DNA of 64,000 nucleotides from Jejuia pallidilutea (GCF_002973595.1 NZ_PVEO01000001.1:124001-188000); one strand, 5' to 3'. Positions 27,430 through 36,000 are shown, counted from the stretch's first letter. Notes: generated from the letters alone by a model not told the origin. Numbers and translations: made by a program.

Positions 27430-27611
27430 TGGATATGGTTAATGAAATATTTGTGTACTGTACGGACTTTGTAATCAACTTAGCAAACCTATTAGGTATG
27501 TCTTACTATGAAGTAAATACTATAATATTCTGCCTCCTATACCCTTTAACCTTGTTAATTTGTCTAGTGCTTTTTTTAAGAAACTGGTATATTCTCCGAA
27601 GACTGGATTAG
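27429..27611 (+). CDS. Small membrane protein, unknown function
   Basis: 60 residues with two hydrophobic segments (about 6-22 and 28-52). Its ATG overlaps the stop of the preceding gene (TAATG), which supports real translation. No family is recognised; a partner subunit to the preceding two-helix protein is plausible. Confidence 0.5.
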   Translation: MDMVNEIFVYCTDFVINLANLLGMSYYEVNTIIFCLLYPLTLLICLVLFLRNWYILRRLD

Positions 27612-27642
27612 ACGGATAATGTAATACACGCACGTAGGGCTG

Positions 27643-27660
27643 TATTTTGAATTCAAAATA
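27643..27660. repeat. 18-bp perfect palindrome between convergent genes
   Basis: TATTTTGAATTCAAAATA reads the same on both strands. It lies between the 3' ends of the small membrane-protein gene and the SRAP gene. It may help end transcription, but no U-tract follows directly. Confidence 0.5.
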
Positions 27661-27739
27661 ATTTATCAAAAAAGGGTTAAAATTGGGGTTTGAAGGGTAG
27701 GTTGACTTTTGTGCGTAAACGAAATTATATTTTTAATTA

Positions 27740-28453
27740 TTAAAATAAGGTATTTAATTCAGGGTATTCTACTTTAGAAACTATATCAGGTCTATTACTT
27801 TCCTTATGTGAATTTATCACATCATGGCTAACAGAGTAATATTCAAAGCCTCTGGTCTTATGAGCTTGTATTTCATTTTTAAAATCTTCCTCACTATTTA
27901 ATTTAAAGAAATACTCAACATCTTGTGGTTCAAAAGCAAAGGTCATACGCTTATGAAATTGTCCGATAAAGTCATCACTGTCTGTTGTTAGCATCGAGGC
28001 TGTTAAAATACCACCTTGTTCCGTATAATATCCTAAAACACCAAATAATTCATCATTTGGTCTTCTCACCAACATTGGTATTTTATTTTTATTAGATGCT
28101 GTATAAACCTTAAACATCCCATCAATAATAAACACACATTTATTTCCCAGAATAGCATCTTTTTTCCAGTAAGGTGTTTTTGATTCAAATAGGGACTCTA
28201 TTCTGGTATTGATACAGCCACCTCCAGTTTTCTTCCAATACCCAACCATATCCTCTGAATTTGGAGGTGCAATACTCCAAGTGGCTAACTGTATTTTTTC
28301 TGGTTCTTGTTCTGTAATAACCATCATTTGAGGACGTTGAAATCCATTTACATGATAATATGTCGGTATAAAATCTGAATCAATTTTATTTACTCCAAAA
28401 TCGTTTTTTATGGTTTCCCTATTCTGTTTCTTTTGAGATGTATGATAGCACAT
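27740..28453 (-). CDS. SOS response-associated peptidase (SRAP/HMCES/YedK family)
   Basis: 237 residues. The nucleophile is Cys2 directly after the initiator methionine (M-C-Y-H). Other family features are W-S-I-A-P, the N-T-R-I-E segment, a P-x-L-V-R-R segment, and the Q-F-H-K-R-M near the C-terminal third, where the histidine is catalytic. Family members cross-link covalently to abasic sites in single-stranded DNA and so shield them from error-prone repair or breakage. It follows the LexA-like repressor by 28 bases on the same strand and is probably induced with it and with the divergent polymerases. Confidence 0.93.
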   Translation of the reverse strand: MCYHTSQKKQNRETIKNDFGVNKIDSDFIPTYYHVNGFQRPQMMVITEQEPEKIQLATWSIAPPNSEDMVGYWKKTGGGCINTRIESLFESKTPYWKKDAILGNKCVFIIDGMFKVYTASNKNKIPMLVRRPNDELFGVLGYYTEQGGILTASMLTTDSDDFIGQFHKRMTFAFEPQDVEYFFKLNSEEDFKNEIQAHKTRGFEYYSVSHDVINSHKESNRPDIVSKVEYPELNTLF

Positions 28454-28481
28454 GATTAATTGACTTTAATTAATCTTAAAT

Positions 28482-29261
28482 TTAAGCATTTTTGACCATT
28501 TTATCTAATGATTCTAATTGAACACCCAATGATTGAAACATTTGGGTAATACTGCTTAGTTTGAGTTCAGTCTCGTCATACTCTTGGGTGTTGATACAAC
28601 ATGTAAATTCCCAAAGCTCCAAAATATCACTTTTATGAACTTGATAGGCAGGATAATGCTTGTTATCTGATTGTAAAATGATATGTTCATGATCATCTTT
28701 ATCAATTTTAATTCTCTTATAAACGATTCCTTCGTCATTGGTTAGTACTATGTAGGTCTTACCGCTTTTAACATCACTAATATCTTCGACAAACCTTCCA
28801 ACAATGTATGAACCATCTTTTACAGGCAGCATAGAATCCCCTTTTATTGGGAAAGTTCGATGTTTCCCTGTTGGTAAAAAGGGGAGTTTGATTCTATCCA
28901 ATTGTTCTATGTATTCTGGGTCATCATATCCTGATAAATACCCTGCGGTAGCTTTTATGGGAACAACTTCAATAGTATCTTCATTATTATCATCAACCAT
29001 GATAGGGAATAAAACCCTATTATTAGCGATTTCAATAAAGGATACATCTTTAGTTTTTCTTAAATCAACCTTTACCAATGTGTCTATAGGAATTTTGATA
29101 TAGTTTGAAAGTTCAACCAGTTTTTCGATAGATGGTTCTGTTCTTCCAGATTCAAATGACATCACCATAGACCTAGACCATTTAAGCTCCTCAGCCATAT
29201 ATTCCTGAGTATAACCTTTTCTTTCCCTTATGTAACGTGTATTTGATGCTATAAAATTCAT
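28482..29261 (-). CDS. LexA/CI-like repressor (XRE HTH + S24 self-cleaving peptidase)
   Basis: 259 residues. A Cro/CI-type HTH is at about 6-62. The S24 peptidase is at about 100-215: cleavage bond A106-G107 in ATAGYL, catalytic S143 in K-G-D-S-M-L, and catalytic K182 in V-Y-K-R-I. A helical tail of about 35 residues follows. The protein should bind DNA as a dimer and inactivate itself when RecA filaments form on damaged DNA. A 37-bp palindrome between it and the divergent polymerase gene is the obvious operator. It resembles a phage repressor in build, but no phage genes are present. Confidence 0.92.
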   Translation of the reverse strand: MNFIASNTRYIRERKGYTQEYMAEELKWSRSMVMSFESGRTEPSIEKLVELSNYIKIPIDTLVKVDLRKTKDVSFIEIANNRVLFPIMVDDNNEDTIEVVPIKATAGYLSGYDDPEYIEQLDRIKLPFLPTGKHRTFPIKGDSMLPVKDGSYIVGRFVEDISDVKSGKTYIVLTNDEGIVYKRIKIDKDDHEHIILQSDNKHYPAYQVHKSDILELWEFTCCINTQEYDETELKLSSITQMFQSLGVQLESLDKMVKNA

Positions 29262-29264
29262 AAT

Positions 29265-29301
29265 GTTTCAAAATTAAACAATAATTGTTTAAAAATGAAA
29301 C
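29265..29301. promoter_or_regulatory. Shared palindromic operator of the repressor/SRAP and polymerase operons
   Basis: Two nested perfect arms have the same centre at 29283: GTTTCA (29265-29270) with TGAAAC (29296-29301), and AAACAAT (29276-29282) with ATTGTTT (29284-29290). It fills most of the 52-base gap between divergent start codons and overlaps or abuts both -7 boxes, so a bound repressor would silence both directions. Confidence 0.82.
29269..29276 (-). promoter_or_regulatory. -7 box of the repressor-SRAP operon
   Basis: Read on the minus strand it is TAATTTTG. It lies seven bases before the repressor ATG, so the mRNA leader must be very short or absent. It overlaps the left operator arm. 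Confidence 0.6.
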
Positions 29302-29309
29302 TAATTTTG
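29302..29309 (+). promoter_or_regulatory. -7 box of the dnaE-dinB operon
   Basis: TAATTTTG, immediately after the right operator arm and four bases before the ATG at 29314. Transcription would begin at or next to the start codon, implying a leaderless message. Confidence 0.6.
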
Positions 29310-29313
29310 TGAT

Positions 29314-32289
29314 ATGATTTTGAACTCTCACTCATATTACAGTTTAAGGTACGGAACAATAAAGCCTATAGAGCTGCTTTTTCTAGCAAATAAAGGAGGC
29401 TATAGCACTTTTGCACTAACTGATATTAATAACACATCGGCTTGCCTAGAGTTCATGAGATTAGCTCCTAAACATAGTATCAGACCATTGGTTGGTGTGG
29501 ATTTTAGAAATCGAGCTAAGCAGGAATTTGTAATGATAGCCAAAAGTAATATAGGGTTTCAGAATATCAACACCTATCTATCAAGTTTTATGCATCGAAA
29601 AAATTATGAGATACCAAATAAGGCTAATGATTTAGAGGATGTTTTTACCATTTATCCTTTTGAAAAATATTACGGCAATACTTTAAGAAAAAATGAATAT
29701 TGGGGAGTAAAGGTAAGTGATTTAAACACTATTAAGTTTTTGCGATTCCAAGGAAATAAAAGCAAGCTAGTTATTTTAAATACAGTTTCATTTATTGATA
29801 AAAAAGGATTTAACACTCATCGTCTTTTAAGGGCTATTGACAACAATACTTTACTAAGTAAACTACCTGTAAATGAAACAGGTTCAGAAGACCATAAATT
29901 CATTTCTAAGGTACAGCTCTTAAAGATTTATCAAGACTATCCTTACCTAATTGAAAACACTCAAGGGCTATTAGACTCTTGTAATATTGTTTTTGATTTT
30001 AGTGGACTGAAACCTAATAACCAAAGTTCTTATACTAATTCTCAGGCACTGGATTATAAGCTTTTAAAGAAACTAACTTATGAAGGATTAAAATATAGAT
30101 ATGAAATTGTAAATGATAAAATACTTGACCGTATAGATAAAGAGCTTAAAATCATTAAAGAGAAAGCATTTGTTTCCTACTTTTTGATTAACTGGAAAAT
30201 CCTAAAGTATGCTAGAAGCAAAGGATATTTTTATGTTGGACGAGGAAGTGGAGCAAATAGTATAGTTGCATATCTATTGCGAATTACTGATGTTGACCCA
30301 ATTGAGCTGGATTTATATTTTGAAAGGTTTATTAATCTTTATAGAACTAACCCACCAGATTTTGATTTAGATTTCAGCCATAGGGACAGGGACGATATTA
30401 CAGAATTTATATTCAAGAACTTTAAGAATACTGCCTTGATAACAGTGTACAATACATTCAAATATAAGGCATCGGTTAGGGAGTTGGGTAAGGTATTTGG
30501 GTTGCCAAAATCCGAAATAGATGTGCTTAGTTCTGGGTATTACAATTATGATAATCTTGACAAGCTTTCACAGTTGGTCATTAAATACAGTAAGTACATT
30601 GAAGGGTTTCCCAACTATTTAGGGATACATGCAGGTGGCATCATAATTTCAGAAAAACCAATTCATTATTATACAGCAACCTTTATGCCTCCAAAAGGAT
30701 TTCCTACTACTCAATTTGATATGGTAGTAGCGGAGGATATTGGACTCTATAAGTTTGATATACTGAGCCAAAGAGGACTTGGTAAAATAAAGGAAGCTGT
30801 TGAGATTGTTAGATATAACCACCCCAACAAAACGCCCATAGATATTCATGATATTAAACGGTTTAAGCAAGACACCAGAATACAATACTTATTAAAAAAT
30901 GCTAAAGCAATTGGATGTTTTTATGTGGAATCCCCTGCCATGCGTATGCTTTTAAAAAAACTTCAAGTTGATAATTATTTAGGATTGGTAGCTGCCAGTT
31001 CGGTAATAAGACCAGGGGTTTCAAAGTCTGGAATGATGCGAGAGTATATTTTAAGATATAGATACCCAAACAGAAGGAAAGAAGCCCATCCAGTTTTATT
31101 GAATATCATGCCAGATACTTATGGAGTCATGGTCTATCAGGAAGACGTGATTAAAGTAGCTCATTTCTTTGGGGGCTTGAACCTTGGAGAGGCTGACATG
31201 TTAAGACGAGGTATGTCTGGTAAGTTTAGGTCTAGGGAAGAGTTTTTAAAGGTTAAAGAGCAGTTCTTTCTGAATTGTAAAACAAGTGGTAAGGACGAAG
31301 CTCTTACAAAAGAAATCTGGAGACAAATAGAAAGCTTTGCAGGTTATGCCTTTGCCAAAGGGCATTCTGCTAGTTATGCTGTTGAAAGCTATCAAAGCCT
31401 GTTTTTAAAAGCATATTACCCTTTGGAATATATGGTCGCCACACTTAACAATGGTGGAGGGTTTTACAATAAGGAACTTTATGTTCATGAGGCAAGGATG
31501 CACGGAGCAAAGATTCAAGCTCCCTGTGTTAATAAAAGTTTTGGTCAGGCAGTCATATACAAGAAGGATATATACATAGGGTTTTTATTTTTGCAATCTT
31601 TTGAATCCAAGAACTCAAAAAGGATTGTTAAAGAACGGCTTAAAAATGGAGAGTTTCAGTCCCTTGACGACTTTATAGATAGAGTGGCTATTTCAATAGA
31701 GCAAGTTGCAATACTAATAAAAATCAATGCATTTAGGTTTACAGGAATTAATAAGCGAGAACTCTTGTGGGAAGCCTATATGAAAATCAATAATATCACA
31801 TTCGAGGAACATAAAATTACTTTGTTTAAAACAGAAAGAATCAACTATGAAACACCAGAGCTTCCTTCAACGAAATTAGAGGATGCATTTGATGAAATAG
31901 AGCTTTTGGGTTTTCCATTATGCAATCCTTTCAAACTGCTCTTAGAACCTCTTAAAATGCTTTTGAGAGCCAATAAATTACCTCTCTTTGTGAATCATAT
32001 AGTTGAAGTCATAGGATATTTGGTTACAACTAAAAGAACCAGTACTTCAAATGGTAAATTCATGTATTTTGGAACGTTTCTTGACTACTATGGAGACTTT
32101 CTGGATACCGTGCATTTTCCACCTGTAGCTTCAAAGTTTCCATTTAGGGGCAAAGGTATTTACAAGATTAAGGGAAAGGTTATGGAAGAGTTTGATTGCA
32201 TAAATATTGAAGTCATAGAAATGCATAGAATGGCTATTATAGAAGACCCCAGATATTCAGATGTTGAACCCAAAGAGAAAGCATCATGA
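29314..32289 (+). CDS. Short DNA polymerase III alpha subunit (DnaE2/ImuC-like)
   Basis: 991 residues, shorter than replicative DnaE (about 1150-1450) and near the length of error-prone DnaE2/ImuC. A PHP domain is at about 3-200. It keeps the early histidine but has T-D-I-N where active PHP domains have T-D-H-G/N, so proofreading is unlikely. The polymerase palm has D349-F-D351-L-D353 and a third acid D482 in K-F-D-I-L. Helix-hairpin-helix and an OB-like domain (about 880-965) follow; the tau-binding end is missing. It overlaps dinB by four bases. A role in damage-tolerant synthesis is inferred from length, partner genes and repressor. Confidence 0.9.
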   Translation: MILNSHSYYSLRYGTIKPIELLFLANKGGYSTFALTDINNTSACLEFMRLAPKHSIRPLVGVDFRNRAKQEFVMIAKSNIGFQNINTYLSSFMHRKNYEIPNKANDLEDVFTIYPFEKYYGNTLRKNEYWGVKVSDLNTIKFLRFQGNKSKLVILNTVSFIDKKGFNTHRLLRAIDNNTLLSKLPVNETGSEDHKFISKVQLLKIYQDYPYLIENTQGLLDSCNIVFDFSGLKPNNQSSYTNSQALDYKLLKKLTYEGLKYRYEIVNDKILDRIDKELKIIKEKAFVSYFLINWKILKYARSKGYFYVGRGSGANSIVAYLLRITDVDPIELDLYFERFINLYRTNPPDFDLDFSHRDRDDITEFIFKNFKNTALITVYNTFKYKASVRELGKVFGLPKSEIDVLSSGYYNYDNLDKLSQLVIKYSKYIEGFPNYLGIHAGGIIISEKPIHYYTATFMPPKGFPTTQFDMVVAEDIGLYKFDILSQRGLGKIKEAVEIVRYNHPNKTPIDIHDIKRFKQDTRIQYLLKNAKAIGCFYVESPAMRMLLKKLQVDNYLGLVAASSVIRPGVSKSGMMREYILRYRYPNRRKEAHPVLLNIMPDTYGVMVYQEDVIKVAHFFGGLNLGEADMLRRGMSGKFRSREEFLKVKEQFFLNCKTSGKDEALTKEIWRQIESFAGYAFAKGHSASYAVESYQSLFLKAYYPLEYMVATLNNGGGFYNKELYVHEARMHGAKIQAPCVNKSFGQAVIYKKDIYIGFLFLQSFESKNSKRIVKERLKNGEFQSLDDFIDRVAISIEQVAILIKINAFRFTGINKRELLWEAYMKINNITFEEHKITLFKTERINYETPELPSTKLEDAFDEIELLGFPLCNPFKLLLEPLKMLLRANKLPLFVNHIVEVIGYLVTTKRTSTSNGKFMYFGTFLDYYGDFLDTVHFPPVASKFPFRGKGIYKIKGKVMEEFDCINIEVIEMHRMAIIEDPRYSDVEPKEKAS

Positions 32290-33503
32290 ACCAAAACCGT
32301 GCTATAGTTCACATGGATTTGGACACATTTTTTGTTTCCTGTGAAAGGCTATTGGATAGTAAGCTAATTGGAAAACCTGTACTCATTGGAGGCACATCGG
32401 ACAGAGGGGTTGTTGCATCCTGTAGCTATGAATCAAGACGTTTTGGAATTCATTCGGCAATGCCCATGCGAATGGCGAAACAGCTTTGTCCAGAAGCTAT
32501 AGTATTAAGGGGTAATTCAGGGATATATACTAAGTTTTCTAATATGGTAACTGAGGTTATAAAAGAAAGTGTTCCTTTATATGAAAAGGCATCTGTCGAT
32601 GAGTTTTATATCGACTTGACAGGCATGGATAAATTCTTTGGTTGCCATAAATTGGCATGTGAAATTAGGCAACGAATCATAAAGGAAACTGGATTACCCA
32701 TTTCATTTGGATTGTCTATCAATAAAACCGTTTCCAAGATTGCTACAGGCGAAGCTAAACCAAACAACCAGATACAAATACTTAAAGGAACGGAAAAGCC
32801 TTTTTTATCTCCCTTATCGGTTAGAAAAATACCCATGGTTGGAGAAGTAACCTATAAATCGCTTTGTGATTTAGGGATAAAAAGGATAAAGACCATTCAG
32901 GAGATGCCCATGGAAATGATGCATAGGGTCTTGGGTAAAAATGGGCTTAGTATTTGGAAAAAAGCTAATGGCATTGACAATGCTCCAGTTGTGCAATATC
33001 ATGAAAGGAAATCCATTTCTACTGAAAGAACTTTTGATAAGGATACAACTGATGTTAGGAAACTAGAAAGCATTATTACTGCTATGGCTGAAAATTTGGT
33101 CTATCATTTAAGAAAAGGTAATAAGCTTACTTCATGTGTTACTTTTAAAATCCGTTATTCAGATTTTCAGACCTATACCATGCAAAAAAAGATTCCTTTT
33201 AGTTCCGCAGACCATAAGATTATTCCTGTCGTGATGGAGCTTTACAAGAGGCTGTATCAAAGGCGGTTGTTGGTACGTTTAATTGGTGTTAAGTTTAGTC
33301 ATCTAGTTGAAGGAGGTTATCAAATAGACGTCTTTGATGATGATGAAAAGATTATCAACCTTTACCAAGCCATGGATAAAATGAGAGAACGGTATGGAGA
33401 TAGGGCAGTCATTAGAGCTAAAGCTATGGAAGCTAGAAGTATTGGAAGGTGGAATGCGTTTAATGGAGAACCACCTCCTTTATTGGCTAATAGGAGACAA
33501 TGA
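32286..33503 (+). CDS. dinB: Y-family DNA polymerase IV (DinB-like)
   Basis: 405 residues. Catalytic residues are intact: D11 in H-M-D-L-D-T-F-F, and D105-E106 in A-S-V-D-E-F-Y-I-D. The order palm, fingers, thumb (helix-hairpin-helix near 175-240) and little finger (about 240-370) is normal. It should therefore be an active translesion polymerase, unlike ImuB proteins, which have lost the acids. I see no QLxLF-type clamp-binding motif at the C-terminus, which ends in a short proline-rich tail. The ATG overlaps the dnaE stop (ATGA), so the two polymerases are made together from one message. Confidence 0.93.
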   Translation: MNQNRAIVHMDLDTFFVSCERLLDSKLIGKPVLIGGTSDRGVVASCSYESRRFGIHSAMPMRMAKQLCPEAIVLRGNSGIYTKFSNMVTEVIKESVPLYEKASVDEFYIDLTGMDKFFGCHKLACEIRQRIIKETGLPISFGLSINKTVSKIATGEAKPNNQIQILKGTEKPFLSPLSVRKIPMVGEVTYKSLCDLGIKRIKTIQEMPMEMMHRVLGKNGLSIWKKANGIDNAPVVQYHERKSISTERTFDKDTTDVRKLESIITAMAENLVYHLRKGNKLTSCVTFKIRYSDFQTYTMQKKIPFSSADHKIIPVVMELYKRLYQRRLLVRLIGVKFSHLVEGGYQIDVFDDDEKIINLYQAMDKMRERYGDRAVIRAKAMEARSIGRWNAFNGEPPPLLANRRQ

Positions 33504-33696
33504 TTTCCTAGTTTCAAATTAGAGAGAAAAACTAAGCATTTTATCCACCTATAATGCTTGGAACAGTATAATAAAGGGCAAGAAAGGCAACTCAAATATT
33601 AAAGTTTAGTATGGTAAATAGCTTTGCTTTCCTTTATTAAAAATATAGTTATTTACTAATTCAAGTTACCCTTCTTACCTCTCTCAAATTGATTAT

Positions 33697-33915
33697 TTAG
33701 TACATAAAAGACATTTCCTCAAGCTCCTTATACCATTCTTCAAGCTCCTCAAAAGTGGCTTCATTTAAATCGTCAGTACTAAACCAAATTTCACCGATAG
33801 AATTTAGTTGGCTTTTAGAATAGATTTCTTTGGCTTTTTCTTCATTATTTTCAACAAAGTCAATAACATTATTAAGTGTTGCTGTTAATTCAAAAATTAA
33901 TTCATCTTTTGTCAT
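33697..33915 (-). CDS. Small acidic protein, unknown function
   Basis: 72 residues, strongly acidic (many Glu and Asp, ending in EELEEWYKELEEMSFMY), likely two or three helices. No family is recognised. Acidic proteins of this size on mobile elements are sometimes DNA mimics or anti-restriction factors, but nothing specific supports that here. It lies alone between the polymerase operon and the primase-like gene. Confidence 0.55.
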   Translation of the reverse strand: MTKDELIFELTATLNNVIDFVENNEEKAKEIYSKSQLNSIGEIWFSTDDLNEATFEELEEWYKELEEMSFMY

Positions 33916-33996
33916 TTTAAAATATTTAAAGGTTTATAATTCTTTTATATTTCAAAACACCAAGAATCTATATGTTTGGATTAGTCTAATATTTTT

Positions 33997-34083
33997 GACG
34001 ACTGTCCGCATACTAAGCCACCGTGGATTGACCCTTACTCGGTTGGCACACATTGAAGCGTTCCTGATGCTTTGAAGTTTTTT
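33997..34083 (+). ncRNA. Candidate structured RNA or replication site near the primase-like gene
   Basis: About 81 bases with roughly 52% GC, in surroundings of near 30%. A hairpin pairs GCCACCG (34017-34023) with CGGTTGGC (34040-34047, one bulged T). A second pairs AAGC (34056-34059) with GCTT (34069-34072) and is followed by T6 (34078-34083), terminator-like on the plus strand. No open frame explains it. It could be a small RNA or an origin for the neighbouring replication-type protein. Confidence 0.35.
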
Positions 34084-35284
34084 ATTGGCTCTTACTAAGA
34101 GCTTTGTAAGCAGTTTTTAAGCTTTTGGTTTTTTCATCAAATAGATGATAATATTTATTAATCGTGTTTTTACTCATATTGAGTTTCTTTGCTAATCTCA
34201 ATTGAGATATTTTACCGTCAACTTTTGAATCCCAGTCATTAATTCCTTTCTCTATTTTCTTAATGGAATTCTTGCTTTTAATCTTACCAACTACAGAACC
34301 TATCACTTTGTGCTTAGCTTTTTTTGATAGTTTAATTTCTGGATTAAAAACAATCCTTCGTTCTTTGTTCAGAATTGGCTGAATATCCTTATGATTCAAA
34401 GTTCTCTGAATGATGATTTCTACTTCTTTGTCTGGAAGTGGTATATCGCATCTACTTCTATTAATTCTATAAATAAAACCTCTAAATCTTTCTTCTGTTT
34501 GTAAAGGATTTAAAGCATAGCTCTGATAAGCAAGTAATGAAATAATATTATTCCGAGAACCCTTATAAATTCTACTTGGAATATAAAAAGATGCATATGG
34601 TAGTTTTTCATTCTCAAAAACCAAGAATGGCTGATTGTTAAATTCAATATCCCCCAAATTGTCATATCTTAAATTTACACCCAATTCGTTCACATCCTTC
34701 TCTTTCTCTATTTTGTATGAATACGTAATGGGGGTGTTTTTACCAATACCATCATTAGTCGTATTGGTATCCCATATTATAGAATTTTCATTATAGTATA
34801 GATTTGGGTCATAGCTTTGTGCATTAAATTGAGATGCTTTACCTGCATCAGTATCGGAGTAAATGTTTAATGCATTGGATATAGCCATATAAGTCGATTT
34901 AAAGTTATTTAAGCTTAGTTCATTCACTTTTACCAATATACCCATCCCAGTATTAGATAATGACCTCCATGAGGCACATATTAGCTTATTAGTTAAATTA
35001 ATTTTGGTATTATCATCTATGTCAATATAAATGTAACCAGACGGTTCTTTTATGTTTGAGTCCTTCTTGTACTTATTGTAACAAAAGTTAAGAGTGTAGC
35101 ATGGTAATTCAGTAGTTTTAATAATGTTATACTGTTCTTTACCTTTATACTGGTATATTTCTCTTGCTCTAAGGATTGCGTCCAAAACTTTCGAGTTAGG
35201 GTTGACAATACTCTCCAAAAACTCTTCTATTTCTATCACTCCCAAAACATGTGGACTTTTTACGTTTTTAAAGTGATTAAACAT
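34082..35284 (-). CDS. BT4734/BF3469-type primase-like replication protein of mobile elements
   Basis: About 400 residues from the ATG at 35284; an upstream ATG at 35308 would overlap the preceding gene by 32 bases instead of 8. The N-terminal half has the BT4734/VirE-N pattern: L-P-C-Y-T-L-N-F, then Y-I-D-I-D-D (acidic pair) and S-N-T-G-M-G-I-L-V-K. A PriCT-like helical segment follows (about 245-300: R-N-N-I-I-S-L-L-A-Y, then L-P-D-K-E-V-E-I-I-I). The C-terminus holds a likely HTH (QLRLAKKLNMSKNTINKYY). Such proteins sit beside integrases in Bacteroidetes islands and probably act in element replication; activity is not proven. Confidence 0.75.
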   Translation of the reverse strand: MFNHFKNVKSPHVLGVIEIEEFLESIVNPNSKVLDAILRAREIYQYKGKEQYNIIKTTELPCYTLNFCYNKYKKDSNIKEPSGYIYIDIDDNTKINLTNKLICASWRSLSNTGMGILVKVNELSLNNFKSTYMAISNALNIYSDTDAGKASQFNAQSYDPNLYYNENSIIWDTNTTNDGIGKNTPITYSYKIEKEKDVNELGVNLRYDNLGDIEFNNQPFLVFENEKLPYASFYIPSRIYKGSRNNIISLLAYQSYALNPLQTEERFRGFIYRINRSRCDIPLPDKEVEIIIQRTLNHKDIQPILNKERRIVFNPEIKLSKKAKHKVIGSVVGKIKSKNSIKKIEKGINDWDSKVDGKISQLRLAKKLNMSKNTINKYYHLFDEKTKSLKTAYKALSKSQ

Positions 35285-35567
35285 AACAACCTCCTTCCAT
35301 TGCATCATCTATATCCTTTCTTTTGTAATACACTCTGCTACCTATTTTTGTAGCTCGTAAAACACCGTCTTTGTTATACTTCCATAATGTGGCATAAGAA
35401 ATTTTAAGAAGGTCTTTAGCCTCTTCTCTAGTGTAATAGTCCTTACCATCTTTTACTTTGTTTTGGACAATAGATTCCTTCATCTCTATAATAGATAAAA
35501 TCTCTTTTCTAAATACTTCAAAAAACTCCTCTGTAGTCATTTGAAAAATATGTTTCTTATTACTCAT
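35277..35567 (-). CDS. Excisionase-type HTH protein
   Basis: 96 residues. The C-terminal half is a MerR/excisionase-like helix-turn-helix (HTH_17): Y-T-R-E-E-A-K-D-L-L-x-I-S-x-A-T-L-W-K-Y, then G-V-L-R-A-T-K-I-G-S-R-V-Y-Y-K-R-x-D-I. The N-terminal half is helical and charged. Such proteins bind arm sites and direct integrases toward excision, or act as regulators. It is coupled to the downstream primase-like gene and lies next to the repeat-rich region and the integrase. Confidence 0.85.
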   Translation of the reverse strand: MSNKKHIFQMTTEEFFEVFRKEILSIIEMKESIVQNKVKDGKDYYTREEAKDLLKISYATLWKYNKDGVLRATKIGSRVYYKRKDIDDAMEGGCYV

Positions 35568-36000
35568 AAGATTTAATTTTTAAAAGTTGAACAAATAGCT
35601 CAGATTTTCTGAACCGAAATAGAATTTATAATGCGCATCAAATTCAGTACTTCGATTTAGCACTTTTTGCATTTTTATACAATTTTACTATCAACTTTAA
35701 CATATTGACTATCAACAACTTAAATTAGTTAATTCAAATGATATAAAATTATGTAACAACTTGTTTTTCAGAAGTTTAAATCCTAAATTAAATTAACTAA
35801 TATGGTTTTTAGATTAACTAATCTAACCTTTTTAACATTTGGGCAATGAATTAGTTAATTCAATAAAAATAACGAAGGTTTTTACGTGTTAAATTTTGTT
35901 AATTCTTCTAGTTAGCATGTCTGCCTCAGAAAAAGTGATAAAAAAAGGACTAATGTTTAGCCCTCCCTTGGTTATTAAAGTTTATAATTTTTTGAAGTTT
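35568..36000. other. Intergenic region with repeated TTAGTTAA motifs
   Basis: 433 bases of very AT-rich sequence between the excisionase-like gene and the integrase. It contains four copies of an 11-bp motif (two in each orientation, listed separately) and no open frame of note. The repeats and position suggest an origin or a regulator-binding cluster. Confidence 0.6.
35723..35863. repeat. Four copies of ATTAGTTAAT(T/C), two per orientation
   Basis: AATTAGTTAATTCAA occurs identically at 35723-35737 and 35849-35863. The reverse form AATTAACTAAT is at 35791-35801 and GATTAACTAAT at 35812-35822. A related perfect palindrome lies before the integrase at 37413-37428, so one protein may bind all of them. 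Confidence 0.7.

Noticed and set aside
28482-29261. Repressor as the host's canonical LexA
   Set aside because: The HTH is of the Cro/CI type at the N-terminus rather than the LexA winged helix, and the gene is inside the island.
32286-33503. DinB as ImuB
   Set aside because: Catalytic acids D11, D105 and E106 are present; ImuB proteins lack them.
35723-35863. CRISPR array
   Set aside because: Only four short copies, mixed orientation and irregular spacing; no cas genes.
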